Shown here one piece after another: positions 57,885 through 64,000 of a stretch of DNA of 64,000 bases. This DNA is from Cudoniella acicularis (Eukaryota > Ascomycota > Leotiomycetes > Helotiales > Helotiaceae). The translations under genes and the position numbers were made by a program. The first letter of the stretch is position 1. The number at the start of each line of letters is the position of its first letter. The notes under the pieces are model-generated. The model did not search any database. It was given only the letters and a program-made list of their open reading frames with translations, and was not told the DNA's origin. The stretch lies in contig JAAMPI010000020.1 in NCBI GenBank assembly GCA_013054445.1, positions 33,272-97,271 on the forward strand, given 5' to 3'.

Positions 57885-59029
57885 ATGTCCCAAGAATATC
57901 CCAAGATGTCTCCCGCAACAAAAGATATCCTGATGAAAGTTAGGAAGATGGTCCCTCCAATGCTCGAGAAGTTCCACAAAGGCAGGGCGACGCCGTATCC
58001 ATGAAATCTTCGTAATTCTGACAGCCAGCAGGGCAAATGGGCCGAGTAGCAGTCATCGGGGGCAGCGAGGACTACACCGGTGCACCCTTTTTCTCCGCAA
58101 TGGCATCTGCGAAGCTGGGCGCAGATATGGTATTTGAACCTTCCCTCAGAAGTTGACCATGCCGAGCTAACCTTCTAATCTAGAGCCATGTCATCTGCGA
58201 ACCCCAAGCAGCACAAGTTATCAAAACATACTCACCTAACCTTATGGTACATCCCTTGATGCGTCAATCATCGTATACCCAAGCCTCAGAAAACTCCTCT
58301 TCAGTCGCCAAGACGGTTATCGACATGCTACCTCGTTTACACGTTTTGGTCATCGGTCCGGGCCTAGGACGAGATCCTTTAATGCTAGAGATATGTGCCA
58401 AAGTTATCGAGGCGGCGAGGAAAGAGAATATGCCGTTTGTGTTGGATGCAGACGGCTTGAATCTAGCACAAACGCGGCCCGAGTTAATCCATGGTTACAA
58501 GGAGTGCATACTGACGCCGAATATAGTCGAATTCGGCAGATTGTGTAAGAGTAAAGGAATCGATGGCGATGGCTTGGAAGATGGCAAAGGGGCAGAGACC
58601 CTCTCAAAAGCGTTCGGGGGAGTGACAATCCTTCAGAAGGGGAAGGAAGATTACATCTCCAATGGAGACAACACGTTTGTCTGCGACATAAAAGGCGGTT
58701 TAAAAAGAAGTGGTGGTCAAGGTGATACTTTAACAGGAAGTTTAGCAACCTTTCTGGCTTGGAGGAAAGCCTATTTGGAAAAGTTGTGGGAGCACGATGA
58801 TGATCTCAATGAGGTTGAATTGTTGGCTTTAGCTGCTTTTGGAGGTAGTGCTTTAACAAGAGTAAGCATACCCTTGTCATTGTTTCATCTCATGTTTGCT
58901 GACGCGAAACAGGAGTGCTCTAGGTTGGCTTTCTCGAAGAAAGGAAGGAGTTTACAGGCCAGCGATTTGACTGAAGAAGTCCACAAAGCCTTCTTGAATC
59001 TCTTCGACGAGCCGGCCTCAAAATTATAA
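57885..59029 (+). CDS. ATP-dependent (S)-NAD(P)H-hydrate dehydratase (CARKD/YjeF C-terminal family)
   Basis: Repairs hydrated NADH/NADPH back to the active cofactor; ribokinase-like fold. Start [16 protein letters not shown] (57885). Key parts: [51 protein letters not shown] and the ATP/anion-hole [15 protein letters not shown]. Introns: 57982-58031 uses a GC donor (AAAG/GCAGGG...CAGCAG), the only join giving [14 protein letters not shown]; 58130-58183 (GTATTT...TCTAG) joins LGADM to SHVICEP; 58864-58914 (GTAAGC...AACAG, 51 nt, in frame and without stop) joins SALTR to ECSRLAF. The long open frame reads through the last intron and would add 17 foreign residues. Cytosolic or mitochondrial location not clear; no presequence is evident. 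Confidence 0.92.
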
Positions 59030-60096
59030 TACCACAAGAATGATTCTCATTTTCCCATCCTTTTCTGAGATCATTGTTTTACAAGAGCCTCTTGACAATA
59101 AGGTATGTCAAATACCTGGTACTGGTAATCAGCTGCTACCCCGGTTTCGAATATCGCGGTTCGGCCCGAACATGATTCATCAAGATCTTCCCGTCTACCT
59201 TCCACTTCCGCCTTAAGAGAAGTGGCCTATGAGATGTTTGTTTCGATGTAACATGTGCAACTAACTCATTTGCGTCTGTGGGAGTTCTGGGTGATTTCTC
59301 TTTAACTTCCAGGACTATTCTAACATTTCGCGAATCCAGGCATTCAATATCTAAGGAATTATTTTGAAAGTTATCGACAATCGATAGACATCAAAGCAGA
59401 CCAATCGCAACTATGGGATCTTGTTTTCAAGTCGTACCATCAGCCAGCCGGTTCCGAATTTTCAAGTTTGCTAGGAATGACCTTGAATTTGGGAATAATT
59501 ACTCTTAGGTAGGCAACTTTCTACCCAATTTTCTTCCTAAATTTCTTGCGCGATACGATACAGAGGTAAACGAAGGAAGCTATTGTTTATTTGCAATTTA
59601 TTTGCAATTATATTTTCGTATTCTTTCAAGCTTGAGCGTAGAGAAATGATATTATTTTTTGCTCGAAGTGGTTCTTTTCTTTTGTTCACATGCAAATGTC
59701 CACCGGATTCCTCCACTCACAGACCCTGGGGCTCGTACTCGCACACGGACTCGGACAATAGGATTGTTCCCAAATTAATCTACGGGTACCTTTATCGTCT
59801 CCGGCATGCTGCTATCCGTCACCATCCAATGCCTACGGCCAGTGCGCGTCACCGGATCCACATAACAACGGTGACATCTTGAATCTATCCGATCTTTTAT
59901 GAGGGGGGCGAATGAACCCTGCACTTAAGCACGCGCGGAAGGTGGGGCAGCTCAGATGGGGAAGATGCATATAACCTCCGATACGAGCTTCCCATTTTTT
60001 CACATTCGCATCGTCCGATCTATTGCGCTTTCTTCCGACGTTCTTTTTTTAACAGCCAGAGGCTGGCCTATTCTAGAAATATTTCCCAGTGCAAAA
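59030..60096. other. Intergenic region
   Basis: About 1.07 kb between same-strand genes. Nothing recognised. Confidence 0.45.
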
Positions 60097-62276
60097 ATGA
60101 TCTTTTTCCTTGCTGTGGCAGCTGGAGTTACTTTATGGTTCATCACTTCCCTCATCTCCCTGATTAAAAACTACCGGATTGGAAAGACCTTAGGGGTGCC
60201 GATTGTTATAAGCCCCATCAACCCTCACAATCCCTTCGTAAGATACTAGTCTCTTGAACCAGCCCCTCTTGTTTGTACACTAACTACAACTGCTTCCACC
60301 AATTCTTGAGCATCAACTAATACCATGACCCCCTGCATCATATCTCCCTGATTTCTTTCGAGGCCTTCTAAATAGACAGATGTTGACTCCTCAATTTTTA
60401 GTGGCTATTATTTGCAAATCGACTCGTCCCTTTCTAGAAAAACTCCCATTTGGTCTTGGGTCTTTCACCCGATACAACAAGCCGGCATGGAATTATTATG
60501 ACAAGTTCAACATGCATACTGAGTATGGCAAGATATTTCTTCACGTGACGCCTGGTGGCAATGCATTATTCGTTGCAGATGCGGCAGCCAGTGACATCAT
60601 ACTATCAAGAAGGAAAGAGTTCCTGAAGCCAATTGAAATGCTAGGTAAGTCGTGCCTTCTTCAAAATTTGCCATTTCATTGGATGTTGGAAAGCTAATAT
60701 GGTTCTAGAAAGTGTGGATCTCTTTGGAAAGAGTTTAGCTTCAGTAAGATTCTCCTTGGAAATTCCACACTGTTACTGAATATTTCTGACATTTAATAGG
60801 TTGAGGGTGTCGATGTAAGGATATTCTTCTGGTTCTTTTCTCTTCAGTACTATCTGCGTCACCACGCAGTTTTGTCGAATATCATCACACTCTAGGCCGT
60901 TCTTAAGCTACACAGTTACATTATATCAACAACTAACTCATACTTAGTGGCAACGCCATCGAAAAATAACTGCTCCGCCTTTCAATGAGCGTAATAGTGG
61001 ATTGGTATGGGTTGAATCCTTACGACAAGCAAAACAAATGCTTCATTACTGGACAACTCAACTCGATGTGAAGAAATCAATTCCAAACGATACCTCCAGG
61101 CTGGCCCTCCACGTCCTCACTGGTGCAGGATTCGGAATGACCTACCAATTTCGTGGTTCCCTTGATACCCCAGGAAAAGGCTTCCGCTTCACTTATCGAG
61201 ACGCCCTCGACATCACAATGAGCGACGCAGTCTTACTCATAGTTACTCCACGGATAGTCTACTCTTTCCCATTCTTACCAAAGAAACTCGCACAGCACAA
61301 AGCGGCCGTTAGCGAATTTAAAAGATACTTGTTCAACATGGTCAGCGCAGCCAAAGAGCGCGCAGTGCAGGGTGAACCCGCGCATCCAGATCTCCTCAAC
61401 ACGCTCGTTCAAAAAGCACAGGAAGCAGAAAACGACCCGGATTCGAAATCAGGGGTTTTGCCTGGAAATATCGGGCTGAGCGATGAGGAGATTTACGGGA
61501 ATTTATTCATGTTTAGTTTTGCTGGACATGAGACTACTGCAAACGCACTTGCGTATTCGACATACCTCTTTGCTGCGTTCCCCGAGTGGCAAGAATGGGT
61601 AGCTGCTGAGGTAGGTGAAGTTTTCAAGGGACATAGTAGTATCGAGACTCTGGACTACGAGTTGATGTTTCCGCGGCTGAAACGCTGTTTCGCTCTTATG
61701 GTATTGCCACCTTTTCCAAAATAGGCGGTCAACGTGTAAGCTAACTCAGAGGAATAGCTTGAGACATTAAGGCTCTATAGCCCCGTCCTCACGGTGCCGA
61801 AATGCACTGGTGCCGCACCTGCGACGCTGAGAATGGACGGCAGAGAAATCACTGTCCCACCTCATACGCACATCTTCCTAAATATCGTCGCCCTGCAAAC
61901 AAGTCCCGAATACTGGGGTGTTGATGCTCTTGCGTGGAAGCCTGGCCGTTGGATTAAATCGCTATCCCAACCCTCAACGCTTCCAACGAGTCCAATTAGC
62001 GACAAAGAAGAAATTGTCACCCCCGTGAAGGGTTCTTTCATTCCATGGGCGGATGGACCCCGCGTGTGCCCTGGAAAGAAATTCTCGCAAGTGGAGTTCG
62101 TGGCTGTTATTGCCGTATTGTTGTGGAAACATCGGGTTGAGGTCATTCCGAGGGAGGGGGAAAAAGCGGAGGAGGCAAGAAAGAGGGTTGCTGCTGTGGT
62201 GGAGGATAGTGGGACGAAGTTTACGTTGCAAATGAGGAGGCCGGAGACGGTGGATTTGAGGTTTGTCGAGCGGTAG
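60097..62276 (+). CDS. Cytochrome P450 monooxygenase
   Basis: Membrane-anchored P450. Start MIFFLAVAAGVTLWFI (60097) is the ER anchor. Six exons. The I-helix is FAGHETTANAL, the K-helix ETLR, and the heme loop PWADGPRVCPGKKF holds the axial Cys. VEGVDWQRHRKI and PFNERNSGLVWVESLR give the C-helix region. Introns fall after HNPF (GTAAGA to GACAG), inside EML/ESVDL, after SLAS, after VEGVD and after CFALM. Between two of them lies a 15-nt exon (60800-60814) encoding VEGVD. The heme loop starts with Trp instead of the usual Phe, common in related fungal P450s. No neighbouring biosynthetic genes, so a stand-alone detoxification or lipid role is as likely as secondary metabolism. CYP family number cannot be assigned here. 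Confidence 0.92.
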
Positions 62277-63338
62277 GTTGGCGGCTGCGGAGGGGGAAAG
62301 GGAAGGGAGGGGGGTGCTCACTTTTAACGCCCTTTGTAGTCTTTTGGGTTTTGGCGCTTTGGAATATCTGATGGTGCTGTGAACCTTGGTTAAAGTTTAA
62401 TGCTGCCTTACTCTACCAGTTAGAAGGACTTCAGTGTATTGTGTATAAGTACTCCTGCTAGTTTTACCTTTAGTTTTTTATATCTTTTTTCATTTCCTCC
62501 TCGTTTCAGTCAAGTGCAACTATTTTTCGAATGTGCGGCCTATGATATTTATTTGTTAGTAACAGGATAACTATCTCTTATTTTCAATTTTGAAATTCTT
62601 TTGCTTTTCTATGCTTGTTATAGCCTGGGGTACAGATATGTCGGCAACAATATTCGGAATTAGTGAGTCCGCTCTCATCCCCCCACTTAAAAAATCCAAT
62701 TATTGTTCTGACTCCTTAATCTAGGTAGCACAGAGGCCACCTAGAAGGATCGAGATATAAATTAACAATAAGAGAAAAATCCACAGCTCTCAGTCACCCT
62801 ACTGTAGCAAGCCACAATTCGCAACAACCGAACAAATAAAAACCACGAAAATATGGCACAGTTCGCATAAAAAACGAGAAATTAAGTCATCTCTCGAAAA
62901 ACAAAACAAAAAAGTTACACCGTCCGACATATGCTTGGCACTTCCTGCCTAGAGAAAGCACCATTACCACCATCTCTAGTAATACGAATTGTCTTCCCTC
63001 CTTCCCAAAATGGAAAATACGAGATTAATCATCACGAGACGAGTTCGTACTCCCCTTTCTACCGGTACCTTTTTACTTCTGCCGGTAACCCGGGGTCGGC
63101 TGTATGCGGCAGAGCATCATCGCCACATGCTGTGCCACCGACGATCAGAATTAACCTTACTTTGCTCATTCTATCGCTCGGGGAATTTTGATTAAGGAGC
63201 AAAAGTACTTTGGAGGTGCTGTGCAAATACTTTGTATAAAAGGGTGTTGAAGTTCGTGCAATTTTTTTTTTTTGTATCTTTGGCAGCCACTGTCGTTTAC
63301 TATCTTTGAAATCAAAAGTTCTTCAAGTGATACGAAAG
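62277..63338. other. Intergenic region
   Basis: About 1.06 kb. Contains a T12 run near 63262-63273 and the TATA box of the LysM gene. No gene recognised. Confidence 0.45.
63235..63242 (+). promoter_or_regulatory. TATA box of the LysM gene
   Basis: TATAAAAG, 97-104 bp upstream of the ATG at 63339; a good match in the expected place, followed by a T-rich leader. Confidence 0.5.
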
Positions 63339-64000
63339 ATGCGTTTTTCACTCTTTGCTGTTGTCGGAGCGGCACTTGGTGCAACGGTAGTTGGAGCTAC
63401 ACCACTGGATCTGGAACGAAGAGATAACTGCACGGAGTATACTAGTGTTGCGGCAGGCACTGTTTGCTACCACACGCCCTCAGATTGTTCGTACCCCTCC
63501 TTTTCCGCCAAAAACAAAAACAAAGACTGATTATAAATGATGTACAGGTACGGCAACATATCTTGTCCAAGCAGATGATTCATGCACTACCATCGCTAAT
63601 AAGTTTAACAACTTCACCTTGTCTATTTTCTACTACTGGAATCCGTAAGTTCCCCCTTCACTTTCACAAATTTTCAAATTCCACAAACTGAAAACTAACA
63701 ACCCCCCTCAGTGACGTAACCGAAACCTGCGGCGCCATCCGCGCCTTCGTCCCCGTCTGCATCAACACCCCCTGGTACACCTTCGTTCCTCCGGTCCAAT
63801 CCGTCTCAGGGACCGTCGTCCCCGCTTCTTCCCTCCCAGTCCCAATTATGCCGCAAATCATCTCTACTTGCAAGAGTTTTGAGTATGTTGGTGCGGGGTT
63901 GAGGGTTGAGGATATTTTGGCTAGTAATAATATTACTTTGGCGAGTTTTAGGAGTTGGAATGCGGCGATTACCGATGCGCAGCCGTTTGCTTGGAGTGGG
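63339..64000 (+). CDS. Secreted LysM-domain protein, 3' end beyond the window
   Basis: Start MRFSLFAVVGAALGATVVGA is a signal peptide (an upstream in-frame Met at 63306 is less likely). First LysM unit: ATYLVQADDSCTTIANKFNN, then LSIFYYWNP and TCGAIRAFVPVCI. A second begins at CKSFEYVGAGLRVEDI and ITLASFRSWNAAI. Introns: one opens with GTTCGT at about 63487 and ends TGTACAG at 63549, and a second (GTAAGT...CTCAG) splits NP/DV. Both are short and the joins keep frame. LysM domains bind chitin or its oligomers. Fungal LysM proteins may hide chitin from plant or animal hosts or serve wall biology; nothing here decides which. The gene is cut at position 64000. Confidence 0.88.

Noticed and set aside
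60097..64000. P450 plus LysM gene as a biosynthetic cluster
   Set aside because: No synthase, transporter or regulator nearby; two accessory-type genes side by side are not a cluster.
1..64000. tRNA, rRNA, CRISPR arrays and transposon ends
   Set aside because: Looked for T-loop consensus, regular spacer repeats and terminal repeats by eye; none found. Low-identity elements could be missed without a search.

Overview
This window is nuclear DNA from a filamentous ascomycete (Pezizomycotina). Genes are broken by short GT-AG introns, mostly 45-70 nt, many with CTAAC/CTGAC-like branch sites. There are no operons, and the proteins are typically fungal: FET3/FTR1 iron uptake, PMT4, DapB, TPC1, fructosamine kinase, LysM and 2EXR proteins. 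The style of TPC1, DapB and the small lineage-type families suggests Leotiomycetes (Helotiales-like), but that is inference.

Layout. 1-4731 holds no gene I can support. 4732-10641: fructosamine kinase and a mitochondrial-type PP2C phosphatase, separated by a 2.7 kb A+T-rich gap. 11365-16928: a divergent high-affinity iron uptake pair, FET3-type ferroxidase (-) and FTR1 permease (+). They share a 2.15 kb promoter with five perfect SRE-type GATA sites (ATCWGATAA). 18271-30483 is dense housekeeping: COG8, a cytosine-deaminase-like hydrolase, a TLC membrane protein, alpha-tubulin, an unassigned type I membrane protein, a WW-domain protein with a prion-like tail, and an omega-type GST. 31119-36407: gamma-butyrobetaine/trimethyllysine hydroxylase (one frameshift in an A8 run), the mitochondrial thiamine pyrophosphate carrier and an unknown acidic protein.

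37204-50254 mixes intact housekeeping genes (PMT4, mitochondrial RidA) with broken or lineage-restricted ones: a MYND pseudogene, a methyltransferase pseudogene, a disrupted 2EXR gene and several unknown small proteins. 50646-53567 is DapB. 56133-57071 is a secreted, probably GPI-anchored protein made of three exact-length 70-residue Cys-bracketed repeats. 57885-59029 is NAD(P)HX dehydratase, 60097-62276 a cytochrome P450 with a 15-nt micro-exon, and 63339 to the window edge a LysM protein cut by the end.

Genes that clearly act together are FET3 and FTR1 (reductive iron assimilation at the plasma membrane, probably co-repressed by a GATA factor when iron is plentiful). Several metabolite-repair or small-molecule enzymes are scattered through the window (fructosamine kinase, RidA, NAD(P)HX dehydratase, GST) but not clustered. 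I found no tRNA, rRNA, CRISPR array, intact transposon or biosynthetic cluster. No wholly new system is evident. The best leads are the FET3/FTR1 promoter architecture, the Cys-bracketed repeat protein, the GC-AG and in-frame short introns, the P450 micro-exon, and the local run of gene decay.
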